A stretch of DNA of 64,000 bases from Citrifermentans bremense (GCF_014218275.1 NZ_AP023213.1:2830001-2894000); one strand, 5' to 3'; positions 24,233 through 33,660 are shown, counted from the stretch's first letter. Notes: generated from the letters alone by a model not told the origin. A program made the numbers and translations.

Positions 24233-25234
24233 TTACCTGCCATAGGCCGCGTCCAAGACCGCCGCCACCTGGATCAGGTTCTCCGCTTGCGGGTCATAGC
24301 TCCCCGACCCGGCCCTCAACTGCCGCACCCACTCTACGGCGCACCTCCCCCCCCAGTCGTCCGGCGGGGTGGCGATGGTTTCGGTGTGGGTGCCGTGGAA
24401 GCGCTCGGCGACGAAGTCGTAGAAGGAACCCTGGACGTTCCTGAAGGCGACCCCACCCTGGGTCCCGTAGAAGCTCGACTCGATCACCGCGTCCCTCCCC
24501 GCGGAGACGTTCCAGGAGCAGGCCACCCGCACAGCGTGCCCGTTTCCCAATACGAGCGAGACGACGGCGTAGTCCTCAACCTTGCCCGATCCCCCCTTGA
24601 GCCTCTGCCCCCCGGAGAAGATCGAGCTGGAGACGCTGCGCACCTGCGGGTACCCGAAGAACCAGAGGGCAAGATCGACCAGGTGGCTCCCAAGGTCCAT
24701 GAGGCACCCGCCCCCCGAGAGTTCGGCGTCGTAGAACCAGGCCTTGTCCGGGCCGTAGGCGTTATGGAAGACGAGGTCGGCGGCGTAGACTTCGCCCAGT
24801 TCTCCCGAGCTGACCAGCTGATACATCTTCTGTATGGCGTCGGTAAAGCGGTAGGAGAAGTCGACGCCCAAAAGGCGGTTGGCGGCCCGGGCGGTGTTCA
24901 CCACCATCTGAGCTTCATAGGCGCTTCTGCCCAGGGGTTTCTGGCAAAAGACGGAGAGACCCGCCTCCAGTGCCCGTACCGCCTGCGAGCAGTGCCCGGC
25001 GCTGGGGGTGGCTATGACCACCGCGTCGAGCCCAAGCTCCAGTAGCGCGTCCAGCGATTCGACCACCGCGGCGCCGGGAGCGAGCTTTGCCGCCTCGGCG
25101 GCGTTTTCCCGGCAGACGTCGGCTATGGCGGCCACCTCGGCCTCTTTGCTGTCCAGTATCGCCTGCAGACGATGGCGACCGATCCAGCCGGTCCCCAAAA
25201 ACCCGATCCTTGGCAGTGCTTGCTTTTTCTTCAT
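24233..25234 (-). CDS. Gfo/Idh/MocA family oxidoreductase
   Basis: A 333-residue NAD(P)-dependent sugar dehydrogenase-type protein. The N-terminal Rossmann motif is GFLGTGWIGRH (11-21); CQKPLGRS stands where the family has its EKP motif with the catalytic Lys. The second domain has GGCLMDLGSHLVDLALWFFG with the Gly-His pair usual in the family. Members oxidise or isomerise sugar C-OH groups. Position in the glycan operon suggests action on a nucleotide-sugar or cyclitol; substrate unknown. Confidence 0.87.
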   Translation of the reverse strand: MKKKQALPRIGFLGTGWIGRHRLQAILDSKEAEVAAIADVCRENAAEAAKLAPGAAVVESLDALLELGLDAVVIATPSAGHCSQAVRALEAGLSVFCQKPLGRSAYEAQMVVNTARAANRLLGVDFSYRFTDAIQKMYQLVSSGELGEVYAADLVFHNAYGPDKAWFYDAELSGGGCLMDLGSHLVDLALWFFGYPQVRSVSSSIFSGGQRLKGGSGKVEDYAVVSLVLGNGHAVRVACSWNVSAGRDAVIESSFYGTQGGVAFRNVQGSFYDFVAERFHGTHTETIATPPDDWGGRCAVEWVRQLRAGSGSYDPQAENLIQVAAVLDAAYGR

Positions 25235-25247
25235 CGCTTCCCCTTTT

Positions 25248-26219
25248 TCAGTGATCGATGCGGATGATTCCCTTCAGGAAGCCGTCCGGCCGCTGGTCCA
25301 GCGCCCGGTACGCCTCCCCCAGATGCTCCAGCGCATAGGTGTGCGTGATCAGCTCTTCGAGGGCAAAAAGGCCGGCATCGACGGCCTCGATCCCGGCCAG
25401 CATCCCCTCCAGGTACACCTTCGGGTCCCGCTCATGGGCGTTGATGACGTCCACCCCCTTCCAGTTCCATAGCTGCACGTTCACCTGGCGCAGACCATCC
25501 TGGTGGAACCCCGCGATGATGATCTTCCCCCGCTCGCGCACCAGTTCGCCGGCCACGTCGAGGGGCCACTGGTGCCCGGTCGCCTCCATGACCCGGTCGC
25601 ACCCCTTTCCTGCAGTCAGCTCCCGTACCCGCTCCAGGACCTTCTGGTGATCGTCCAGCGGCACGACCTCAGAGGCGCCGCAGCGCCTGGCCAGCTCCAG
25701 CGCGTATCCGCGGCGCGACAGCGCCAGCACCCTCGCCCCCCGTGCCGCGGCCAGCGAAATGAAGATGGCCCCCAGGAACCCGACGCCGATCACCGCAACC
25801 GTCTGCCCCGGCTCGATGGAGCTGCGCCGAAAGACGTTCATGGCGCAGCCGAGCGGCTCGCCCGGAAAGGGGAATCCGTCCAAAGACGAGGGAATCGGCA
25901 CCAGCGCCTGTGCCTGCACCTTGTCGTACTGGGCGAAGGCGTTGTAGGAGAGAAAGGTCACCCGGTCACCGACACGCAGCCCCTCCACCCCCTCGCCCAG
26001 CTGGTGCACCCTCCCCCACCCCTCGTGCCCGGGAGAACCGGGCTTGGCCGGGTAGTCGAACCAGGATCTTCCCTGCCAAAGCGGGAGGTTCGAGGCGCAG
26101 ACGCCGCAACCCTCAACCCGCACCACGACTTCCCCCCTACCCGCCTCCGGACGCGCCACCTCTTCCACCCACGCTTTCCCCGGACCGGTGATCACCGCAG
26201 CCTTCATCACATCGCTCAT
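25248..26219 (-). CDS. MDR-family zinc-type alcohol dehydrogenase
   Basis: A 323-residue medium-chain dehydrogenase. GCGVCASN (about 36-43, catalytic Cys) and GHEGWG supply the usual catalytic zinc region; IGVGFLGA is the NAD(P) Rossmann motif. The four-Cys structural-zinc lobe of classic ADHs is missing. It starts one base into the stop of the fused epimerase gene (TGATG), so the two are translationally coupled; Met5 (26207) is an alternative start. It may work with the Gfo/Idh protein in making an unusual sugar (inference). Confidence 0.85.
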   Translation of the reverse strand: MSDVMKAAVITGPGKAWVEEVARPEAGRGEVVVRVEGCGVCASNLPLWQGRSWFDYPAKPGSPGHEGWGRVHQLGEGVEGLRVGDRVTFLSYNAFAQYDKVQAQALVPIPSSLDGFPFPGEPLGCAMNVFRRSSIEPGQTVAVIGVGFLGAIFISLAAARGARVLALSRRGYALELARRCGASEVVPLDDHQKVLERVRELTAGKGCDRVMEATGHQWPLDVAGELVRERGKIIIAGFHQDGLRQVNVQLWNWKGVDVINAHERDPKVYLEGMLAGIEAVDAGLFALEELITHTYALEHLGEAYRALDQRPDGFLKGIIRIDH

Positions 26220-28270
26220 CAGATCGCCTCCACCCCCGTTGCCGGGTACCTTTGCTTTTTGAAGCTCCCGGCGCGCGCCGGGTATTGCATGGTTTCAGTG
26301 AGCCAGTCGTACAGCCTGCGCACCCCCTCGGCCACCGAGTGCCGCGGCGTCCATCCGGTCGCCTTGCAGAACTTCCTGGTGTCGGAGACGTAATACCTCT
26401 GGTCGCCGGTGCGCCAGTCGTCGCGCAGGATGGAGGGGAGGTCGCCGTGCAGCTCGCGCAGGAGCTCCAAAAGCTCCAGGAGACTGATGGTGCGGGCAGG
26501 ACCGCCGCCGATGTTGAACGCCTCTCCCGCTATGCGCGGCATGATGTCACGCGCCCGGCACATAGCGTCAACCAGGTCCTCAACGAAGAGGAGGTCCCTG
26601 ATCTGGCAGCCGTCACCGTAGAGGGTGATCGGCTCCCCCTTGAGGGTCTGGATGGCGAAGTGCGCCACCCACCCCTGGTCCTCGGTGCCGTACTGGTGCG
26701 GGCCGTAGATGCAGCTCATCCGGAAGACCGCGGCCGCGATGCCGTAGCTGCGGGCGTAATCGAGGACGTACTGGTCGGCTGAACCCTTGGAGCAGCCGTA
26801 GGGGCTCAGGAAGTCGAGCGGGGTTCCTTCCCCCAGGCCGTGGGAGCGGAGCTGCGGGTCGAGCGGCTCGTAACGCACCCCGTTTTTCCGGACGCCGCAC
26901 CCCTCGATGGCCCCGTACACCTTGTTGGTGGAGGTGTAGAGGAGCGAGGGAGGGTTCTTCGCCTTGCGGATCGCCTCAAGGAGCGTGAAGGTCCCCTGGG
27001 CGTTAATGGCGAAATCGTTGGCAGGGTTGTCGATGCTGGTTGTGACGGCGACCTGGGCCGCGAAGTGGAAGACCTGCTTCGCCTCCCCTACCGCCTGCTC
27101 CAATAGGAACTGGTTGCGGGTGTCCCCTATCACCACCTGCAGCCTCTCGCCGCAGTTGTCCATGAGCCAGAGGAGGTTCTTCTCCACCCCTGCCCGGGAG
27201 AGGTTGTCATACAGGATCACCCTCTCCCCCTGCGCCACCAGGTGCTGCACCAGGTTGGTCCCGATGAAGCCGGCCCCGCCGGTGACGAGCACCGCCTTTT
27301 CCGTGCCGCCCCTTTCGACCCTGGCGGCGCTCCCGGCGCCGACCACCCGCTTCAGCGAGGAGAGCGTCTTCTCCTGGAGCAGGCGGTAGAGGAGCTTGGG
27401 CGTACCGTCCGCCTTCCTCAGGCCGAAGAAGTACTCGCGCTCGTCCAGGTGGTAGCGGTCCACCGCGGAGAGCGAAGGATCGAGGTCGTCGACGCCGTAC
27501 CAGTAGACCCGCTGCGCCGGGGCGCCTAGGAAGTCGAGGAACACCCTGGCCTGCTTGAACTCGTCGTGCTGCCAGGTGGAGAAACCCGCCTCGGTGACCC
27601 AGATCTCGCAGGCGCAGTGCCTCTTGTCGAGGATCTCCCGCACCATGGCGATGTTGCGATGCCACCCCTTCCAGGTGTAGTCGAAGATGTCCGGAAAGCC
27701 GTGGATCCCCACCACGTCGATGTAATCCATCACCCCCAGCTCGAACATCCGGCAGAGCCAGTGTCCGTCGATGGGGCTCATCCCGCCCAGGACGGTCTTC
27801 TTGCCGCGCTTTCTGGCCCAGTAGGCCGCCCCCCCGATCATCTCGCCGAAGGAGGTCCAGTGTGGGTCCAGGGTCCAGTCCCACTCGCTCAGGTTGTTCG
27901 GCTCGTTCCAGAGCTCTAGGTACTCGAAGTGCTCACCGAAGGAGGTGATGAAGAGATCGATGAAGTCGGCGTAATCCTTGGGATGACGCGGCGGTGACGA
28001 GGTTTTGGCCTCGATCCCGATCGAGGGGGGGGTGTACAGCACGCAAGGGAGGAGCTCCACCTCCTGCGCCAGCCGCGGGATGAGCCAGTCGTACCACTTC
28101 TTCCCCTCGCTGGTGTACCAGTCCGCCCAGGAGATCCCGGTCCTCAGGCTCTTGGCGCCGACGGCCTTCATGTCGGAGAGGACCCTCTCCACCCGTTCCC
28201 GCTCGCCCGGCCGGAACCACTCCACGATGCCGAAGGATCCCGGAACTGATTCGCTGCTGGCCCTTTTCAT
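26219..28270 (-). CDS. fusion protein: clan GH-A-like glycoside hydrolase domain plus NAD-dependent epimerase
   Basis: A 683-residue two-domain protein. Residues about 10-305 look like a (beta/alpha)8 glycoside hydrolase of clan GH-A: acid/base Glu123 in LELWNEPN and probable nucleophile Glu227 in WVTEAG. Residues about 325-683 are an extended SDR epimerase: GGAGFIG (331-337), TSTNKVYG, and catalytic Y491/K495 in YGCSK; VAVTTSIDNP and QYGTEDQGWVAHF resemble CDP-paratose 2-epimerases. There is no frameshift between them. The start at 28270 overlaps the upstream stop (ATGA). Neither substrate is known. An additional 230 codons open upstream are shadow sequence of the next gene. Confidence 0.85.
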   Translation of the reverse strand: MKRASSESVPGSFGIVEWFRPGERERVERVLSDMKAVGAKSLRTGISWADWYTSEGKKWYDWLIPRLAQEVELLPCVLYTPPSIGIEAKTSSPPRHPKDYADFIDLFITSFGEHFEYLELWNEPNNLSEWDWTLDPHWTSFGEMIGGAAYWARKRGKKTVLGGMSPIDGHWLCRMFELGVMDYIDVVGIHGFPDIFDYTWKGWHRNIAMVREILDKRHCACEIWVTEAGFSTWQHDEFKQARVFLDFLGAPAQRVYWYGVDDLDPSLSAVDRYHLDEREYFFGLRKADGTPKLLYRLLQEKTLSSLKRVVGAGSAARVERGGTEKAVLVTGGAGFIGTNLVQHLVAQGERVILYDNLSRAGVEKNLLWLMDNCGERLQVVIGDTRNQFLLEQAVGEAKQVFHFAAQVAVTTSIDNPANDFAINAQGTFTLLEAIRKAKNPPSLLYTSTNKVYGAIEGCGVRKNGVRYEPLDPQLRSHGLGEGTPLDFLSPYGCSKGSADQYVLDYARSYGIAAAVFRMSCIYGPHQYGTEDQGWVAHFAIQTLKGEPITLYGDGCQIRDLLFVEDLVDAMCRARDIMPRIAGEAFNIGGGPARTISLLELLELLRELHGDLPSILRDDWRTGDQRYYVSDTRKFCKATGWTPRHSVAEGVRRLYDWLTETMQYPARAGSFKKQRYPATGVEAI

Positions 28271-29388
28271 AGCGTCAACCCCCGCTGGGTGAGCTCGGCA
28301 TGCGCCTCGGAAACCCGGTCGATGGCGACCTCCCCTTCCAGCCACCCCGCCAGCTCGGCGAGCCCCTCGTCGAAGGAGACCCTCGGGGCGTAGCCGAGTG
28401 CGGAGCGGGCGGAACTTATGTCCGCGAAGCAGTGCCGGATGTCTCCGGCCCGGTAGCTGCCGGTGATCTCCGGCTCGATCTCCTCGCAGTTGAGCACCCG
28501 GCGGAAACGCTTGAGCACCTCGAGGACGCTGATGTTGGCCCCGCTCCCTATGTTGAAGAGCTGCTCCTGCTGCTGGTCCACCTGGAGCGCGAGCCGGCAG
28601 GCCGTCACCACGTCGTGCACGCTGACGAAGTCCCGCTGCTGCAGCCCGTCCTCGTAGATGCGCGGCGGGTTCCCGTTCATGAGCCTGGAGGCGAAGATGG
28701 CGAGCACACCGGTGTAGGGGTTGGAGAGCGCCTGCCTGGTACCGTAGACGTTGAAAAAGCGCAGGGCGATCACCGGTATGTGGTAGCAGCTCCCCACGAT
28801 CAGCGCCATCCGCTCCTGGTCGTACTTGGAAAGCGCGTAGACCGATGCCAGCGACGGCGACTTGTCCTCGGGCGTCGCGACCGGGCGCAGCGGCTCGCTC
28901 CTGCGGTTGAAAGGCTCCCAGCGCCCCCGCTGCAACTGCTCCAGGGGGCGACTCACGTCGTCGTAGCAAAGGCCGTCGGCGTCGCGGTAGCGCCCTTCGC
29001 CGTAGATACTCATGCTGGAGGCGACAATCAGCTTGCGGTGCCCCTTGGCGTGGGCCATCGCTTCAAGGAGCACGGCGGTGCCGCAGTTGTTGACCGAGGT
29101 GTACTGCTCGATCTCATACATGCTCTGCCCGACCCCGACCATGGCGGCCAGGTGGAATACCGCTTCTGTCCCCGAAAGCGCCCTTTGCACCGCGGCCTGG
29201 TCCCGCACGTCCCCTTTGATCAGCTCAACCTCAGGATCCAGGTACCTCGGACGGTTTCCCTCCGGCCCGTGCACTTGCGGCACCAGGCTGTCCAGAACCC
29301 GGACGCGGTAACCGTGACGAAGAAGCTCATCCGCCAAGTGAGATCCAATGAATCCGGCTCCCCCTGTGATTAGAACGCTCCCTGCCAT
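28267..29388 (-). CDS. NAD-dependent epimerase/dehydratase (UDP-glucose 4-epimerase-like)
   Basis: A 373-residue extended short-chain dehydrogenase acting on nucleotide sugars. Rossmann motif GGAGFIGSH (9-17), FHLAAMVGVGQS, SSMSIYG and a YALSK active-site motif, then RFFNVYGTRQALSNPYTG, which is typical of UDP-sugar 4-epimerases/decarboxylases. First gene of the nine-gene operon, with a promoter about 90 bases upstream. A roughly 45-residue insertion around residues 140-185 is longer than in standard GalE. Exact product sugar cannot be read from sequence. Confidence 0.88.
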   Translation of the reverse strand: MAGSVLITGGAGFIGSHLADELLRHGYRVRVLDSLVPQVHGPEGNRPRYLDPEVELIKGDVRDQAAVQRALSGTEAVFHLAAMVGVGQSMYEIEQYTSVNNCGTAVLLEAMAHAKGHRKLIVASSMSIYGEGRYRDADGLCYDDVSRPLEQLQRGRWEPFNRRSEPLRPVATPEDKSPSLASVYALSKYDQERMALIVGSCYHIPVIALRFFNVYGTRQALSNPYTGVLAIFASRLMNGNPPRIYEDGLQQRDFVSVHDVVTACRLALQVDQQQEQLFNIGSGANISVLEVLKRFRRVLNCEEIEPEITGSYRAGDIRHCFADISSARSALGYAPRVSFDEGLAELAGWLEGEVAIDRVSEAHAELTQRGLTL

Positions 29389-29743
29389 AAGGCCCTCCTT
29401 GGGTTGACGAGATCTGCTGCTGCGCGATTATCTAATTAACACAAAGTTAATCCTTTTAAATTAACAAATGTCAATACTAGCAGTGCCATTTTTCATGTCA
29501 AACGTTTTTTGCAGCTGTTAATGGAAAATCACCCTGTAACTTGGCAGACATCCGCGCTGCCCCCCTCTTTCCGGTCCCGGTTTTCCACTTCGCCGCCAAT
29601 GAGTCGAGGCCCCCCCATGAGGCTCATGCTTAAGTCTCAGATGAACCTCGGCATGAAGCTGCTGCCGCAGTTTTAAAACGGACGAACTATGTTATTTTTA
29701 GAGCCTGTTAATTTTACTGAAGGAGAGCCGAACGGAGGTGGCG
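29389..29743. other. 355-base divergent region between glycan operon and treZ
   Basis: No gene. It is AT-rich near 29425-29530 compared with its neighbours and holds the operon promoter and a TTAAC-N5-GTTAA palindrome. The treZ-proximal half (29540-29735) shows no clear promoter pair by eye. Confidence 0.6.
29436..29501 (-). promoter_or_regulatory. promoter of the nine-gene glycan operon with operator-like palindrome
   Basis: Minus-strand TTGACA (29496-29501), 16-base spacer, TAGTAT (29474-29479) preceded by TGC as in extended -10 elements. Downstream of the expected start site is TTAAC-ACAAA-GTTAA in plus-strand order (29436-29450), a possible repressor site. Confidence 0.55.
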
Positions 29744-31624
29744 ATGACCGAGCTGCAAAGACGACTACCCATCGGAGCGGAGATTGTCCCGGATGGTGTC
29801 CACTTCCGTGTCTGGGCACCGGCGCACCGGAAGGTGGAGGTAGTGCTGGAGGGGGGAGTCGGCCAGGGAAGCTCCGTGGAGCTGGAATCGGAGGAGGAAG
29901 GCTTCTTCGCCGGGGTCGCAAGCCAGGCGCGGGTGGGGTCCTTGTACCGCTTCCGGCTGGACCAGGGGGAAAACCTGCACCCCGACCCAGCCTCGCGCTT
30001 CCAGCCCGACGGCCCGCACGGCCCTTCCCGGGTGGTCGACCCCTCCAGGTACAGGTGGAGCGACGGCGACTGGCCCGGCATCCTGCGCGAGGGGCACGTG
30101 ATCTACGAAATGCACCTGGGGACCTACACCAGGGAGGGGAGTTGGCGGGCCGCGGCGGAACAGCTCCAGGAACTGAAAGACTTGGGGATCACGCTGGTAG
30201 AGGTGATGCCGGTGGCGGACTTTCCCGGCAGGTTCGGCTGGGGGTACGACGGGGTGAACCACTTCGCCCCTTCGAGGCTCTACGGCGAGCCCGACGACAT
30301 GCGCAGTTTCGTGGACCAGGCGCACCGCCTGGGACTTGGGGTGTTGCTGGACGTGGTCTACAACCACTTCGGCCCGGAAGGGAACTACCTGGCCCAGTTC
30401 TCTCAGTACTATTACGCCGAGGAGGAGGGCGAGTGGGGCAAGGCGATGAACTTCGACGGCAGGCGCAGCCGCCCGGTACGGGAGTTCTTCGCCGCCAACG
30501 CAGGGTATTGGATCGACGAGTTCCACCTGGACGGCCTGCGCTTCGACGCCACCCACGCGATTCACGACGACTCCCCCGTCCATGTCCTTGGGGAGATCAC
30601 CGAAATGGCGCGGGCGGCCTCCGGCAAGCGCAGCATCCTCCTGGTGGCGGAGAACGAGAACCAGGACGCCCGCTGCCTGCGCCCGAAGGAATCTGGCGGC
30701 TTCGGCATGGACGCCGTCTGGAACGACGACTTCCACCACAGCGCCTACGTGGCGCTCACCGGCTACCACGACGCCTACTATTCCGAGTACTTCGGCACTC
30801 CGCAGGAGCTGATCTCGACGGCCAAGTGGGGCTACCTGTACCAGGGGCAGTTCTACTTCTGGCAGGGGAAAAGGCGCGGCTCCCCCACCATCGGCGTGAG
30901 CCCCTCCTGCTTCATCAACTACATCCAAAACCACGACCAGATAGGCAACTCGGCCTGGGGGATGAGGATCGACAGGCTCACCAACCCGGCGGCGCTCAGG
31001 ACCATGACCGCGCTCCTGATGCTCTCTCCGCAGACCCCGATGATCTTCCAGGGGCAGGAGTTCTCCGCCAGCTCACCTTTTCTCTACTTCGCGGACCTGA
31101 GCCAGGAGATATCGCAGGCGGTGCATTCCGGCCGCATAGAGTACCTGAAGCAGTTCACCAACATAGACGCCCCCGAGATCATCGACTCAATAGACAAGCC
31201 CTACGAGGTGGAGACCTTCGAACAGTCGCGGCTCCACCTGAAAGAGCGCGAGCGCCACGCAAAGACCTACGCCCTCTACCGCGATCTGATCCGGCTGCGG
31301 CGCGAGGACCCGGTCTTCAGCCGTGCCTATGCCTGCCACGTAGAGGGGGCGGTGCTTGGGACGAACGCCTTCCTGCTCCGCTACTTCCTGGAGGGTGACC
31401 AGCGCCTGCTCCTGATCAACCTTGGGCGCGAACTGCACCTGGTCCCCATCCCCGAGCCGATGCTGGCGCCGCCTGAGGGGTGCAACTGGGAGATCCTTTG
31501 GACCAGCGAGAAACTTGAGTTCGGCGGTTCCGGAACGCCCAAGCTCGACACGGAGAAGTTCTGGCGCATACAGGGGAACGCGGCGGTGGTGCTGATTCCG
31601 GTCCGCCAGGGAGAAGAGCCATGA
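29744..31624 (+). CDS. treZ: malto-oligosyltrehalose trehalohydrolase TreZ
   Basis: GH13 enzyme of 626 residues that releases trehalose from the end of maltooligosyltrehalose. An N-terminal E-set domain (about 1-100, DGVHFRVWAPAHRKVEVVLE) precedes the barrel. The GH13 triad is visible: D268 (GLRFDATHA), E303 (LVAENEN), D398 (NHDQIGN). The ATG at 29744 is chosen because GGAGG ends 5 bases upstream; a GTG at 29738 sits inside it. Coupled to the debranching enzyme by an ATGA overlap. The usual partner TreY is not in the window. Confidence 0.92.
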   Translation: MTELQRRLPIGAEIVPDGVHFRVWAPAHRKVEVVLEGGVGQGSSVELESEEEGFFAGVASQARVGSLYRFRLDQGENLHPDPASRFQPDGPHGPSRVVDPSRYRWSDGDWPGILREGHVIYEMHLGTYTREGSWRAAAEQLQELKDLGITLVEVMPVADFPGRFGWGYDGVNHFAPSRLYGEPDDMRSFVDQAHRLGLGVLLDVVYNHFGPEGNYLAQFSQYYYAEEEGEWGKAMNFDGRRSRPVREFFAANAGYWIDEFHLDGLRFDATHAIHDDSPVHVLGEITEMARAASGKRSILLVAENENQDARCLRPKESGGFGMDAVWNDDFHHSAYVALTGYHDAYYSEYFGTPQELISTAKWGYLYQGQFYFWQGKRRGSPTIGVSPSCFINYIQNHDQIGNSAWGMRIDRLTNPAALRTMTALLMLSPQTPMIFQGQEFSASSPFLYFADLSQEISQAVHSGRIEYLKQFTNIDAPEIIDSIDKPYEVETFEQSRLHLKERERHAKTYALYRDLIRLRREDPVFSRAYACHVEGAVLGTNAFLLRYFLEGDQRLLLINLGRELHLVPIPEPMLAPPEGCNWEILWTSEKLEFGGSGTPKLDTEKFWRIQGNAAVVLIPVRQGEEP

Positions 31625-33660
31625 CCACAGTGACACGAGACTTCCATTTCGACCGCCATGACGAAAAGGCGAAGACCCGGCAGCTCCTGGAACAGGAGTG
31701 GCTTCTCACCAACGGGCTGGGAGGCTACGCCTCCGGCACCGTCTGCGGCGCCCTCACCCGCCGCTATCACGGGCTCCTCATCGCGGCCTTCCCCTCGCCG
31801 CTTGGGCGCATGGTGATGCTGAACCGACTCACCGAGGCGATCCGCTTCCCCGATGGAAGCACGGTCCGCTTCGGCGGCGACCAAAGGGAGGGTGGGCGGC
31901 TCGACTTCGAGGGGATCGACTACCTGACCGGGTTCCGCCTGGAAGACGGGCTACCGGTCTGGCGCTACGAGATCATGGGAAGCGTGATCGAGAAGCAGCT
32001 GGTGATGGTGCACAAGCAGAACACGGTGCACCTGATCTACCGCCTTATCTCTGGCGAGCAGAAGGTGAGGCTCAAGCTGCAGCCCTACCTGCAGTTCCGC
32101 CCCCACGACGCCTCGGTGGACCAGGTGGTGGACGACCCGTACATGTTCACCGCGGTGCAAAACCGCTACCAGATCTCCATCGGGAGCCATTCGCCGCAGT
32201 TGAGGCTCGTCATCAACGGGGGACGCGGCAACTTCACCCTGGAGGAGAAGCAGAGCACAGACATCTTCTACGACGTTGAAAACGCCCGCGGCTACGACGC
32301 CCTGGGGACGCTTTGGACCGCCGGGTACTTCGCGGTCGACCTCGCGGCGGACCAGGACGCGGCGCTCACCGCTTCCACGGAGAGCTGGGAGACCCTGGCC
32401 GCGCTCCCCCCCGAGGCGGCGCTCGCCATGGAGCGCGAGCGGCGCAGGCTCCTTCTGGCAGCTGCAGACCCGAAAGCCAGACAGGGGCTCGCGGCAGAGC
32501 TCGTACTCGCCACGGACCAGTTCATCATTACCCCGGCCGGCAGGCACAAGGACAGCGTGCGCGCCCACGCCATGGGGGACGAGGTCTGCACCGTGATCGC
32601 CGGCTACCACTGGTTCACCGACTGGGGGCGCGACACCATGATCTCGCTGGAGGGGCTGACCCTCGCCACCGGCCGCCACATGGAGGCCGGCTGGATCCTG
32701 CGCACCTTCGCCCACTACGTGAGAAACGGGCTGATACCGAACCTCTTCCCGGAAGGTCACAACGACGGTCTCTACCACACCGCGGACGCGAGCCTCTGGT
32801 TCTTCCATGCCGTCAACCGCTACCTGAACCATACCGGCGACGACGCGACGCTGCAGATGATCATGCCCCAGCTGCGGCAGATCATCGACAAGCACCTCTC
32901 CGGCACCAGCTTCGGCATCGGGGTGGATCCAGGCGACGGCCTGCTCCGGCAGGGGGCCGAGGGGTACCAGCTCACCTGGATGGACGCGAAAGTCGGCGAC
33001 TGGGTGGTGACCCCGCGCCGCGGGAAGGCGGTGGAGCTGAACGCCCTGTGGTACAACGCGCTCAGGCTGATGCAGCAGTGGACCGAAAAGGACGACCCCG
33101 CCTATTCGCGCCAGCTGGGATCCTTCGCCGAGCAGACCTGCCGCTCCTTCAACAGCCGTTTCTGGTACCAGGAAGGGGGCTATCTTTACGACCTGGTGGA
33201 CGGCGAGCAGGGGGACGACGACGCCTGCCGCCCGAACCAGCTCTTCGCCATCTCCCTGGAGCACCCGGTGCTGGATCGGGAGAAGTGGTCCCCGGTGCTG
33301 GAGACGGTGCGCAAGCGCCTGCTCACCCCGGTCGGTCTGCGCACGCTCGCCCACGGGCACCCCGACTACAAGCCGACCTACCACGGCGACCTAAGGGCCC
33401 GTGACGCGGCCTACCATCAGGGGACCGTCTGGCCCTGGCTGATCGGCACCTTCATCGACTCATGGTTGAAGCTCTACCCCGACCAGGTCCCGACTGCGCA
33501 CAGCTTCCTGGACGGGCTGGCAAGCCAGATGAGCCAGCAGTGCATGGGCTCCATCAGCGAGATCTTCGACGCCGAAAAGCCCTACCTTCCCAAGGGGTGC
33601 ATCGCCCAGGCCTGGAGCGTGGCGGAGATGCTCAGGTGCTGGCTGAAGACCGCGCCCTGA
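31621..33660 (+). CDS. amylo-alpha-1,6-glucosidase (glycogen debranching enzyme)
   Basis: A 679-residue GH133-type debranching enzyme that removes alpha-1,6-linked glucose from glycogen. The N-terminal GDE domain (about 20-250) has EWLLTNGLGGYASGTVCG and RRYHGLL; the C-terminal (alpha/alpha)6 domain has the diagnostic WGRDTMISLEGL and later GTVWPWLIGTF. Its ATG overlaps the treZ stop. Together the two enzymes would feed on glycogen-like glucan; their divergence from the glycan operon may reflect shared sugar supply. Confidence 0.93.
   Translation: MTTVTRDFHFDRHDEKAKTRQLLEQEWLLTNGLGGYASGTVCGALTRRYHGLLIAAFPSPLGRMVMLNRLTEAIRFPDGSTVRFGGDQREGGRLDFEGIDYLTGFRLEDGLPVWRYEIMGSVIEKQLVMVHKQNTVHLIYRLISGEQKVRLKLQPYLQFRPHDASVDQVVDDPYMFTAVQNRYQISIGSHSPQLRLVINGGRGNFTLEEKQSTDIFYDVENARGYDALGTLWTAGYFAVDLAADQDAALTASTESWETLAALPPEAALAMERERRRLLLAAADPKARQGLAAELVLATDQFIITPAGRHKDSVRAHAMGDEVCTVIAGYHWFTDWGRDTMISLEGLTLATGRHMEAGWILRTFAHYVRNGLIPNLFPEGHNDGLYHTADASLWFFHAVNRYLNHTGDDATLQMIMPQLRQIIDKHLSGTSFGIGVDPGDGLLRQGAEGYQLTWMDAKVGDWVVTPRRGKAVELNALWYNALRLMQQWTEKDDPAYSRQLGSFAEQTCRSFNSRFWYQEGGYLYDLVDGEQGDDDACRPNQLFAISLEHPVLDREKWSPVLETVRKRLLTPVGLRTLAHGHPDYKPTYHGDLRARDAAYHQGTVWPWLIGTFIDSWLKLYPDQVPTAHSFLDGLASQMSQQCMGSISEIFDAEKPYLPKGCIAQAWSVAEMLRCWLKTAP

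Noticed and set aside
28271-28969. An N-terminal extension of about 230 residues for the fused hydrolase-epimerase
   Set aside because: It is the out-of-frame shadow of the upstream epimerase gene (Arg/Ala/Gly-rich); the ATGA overlap at 28267-28270 sets the start.
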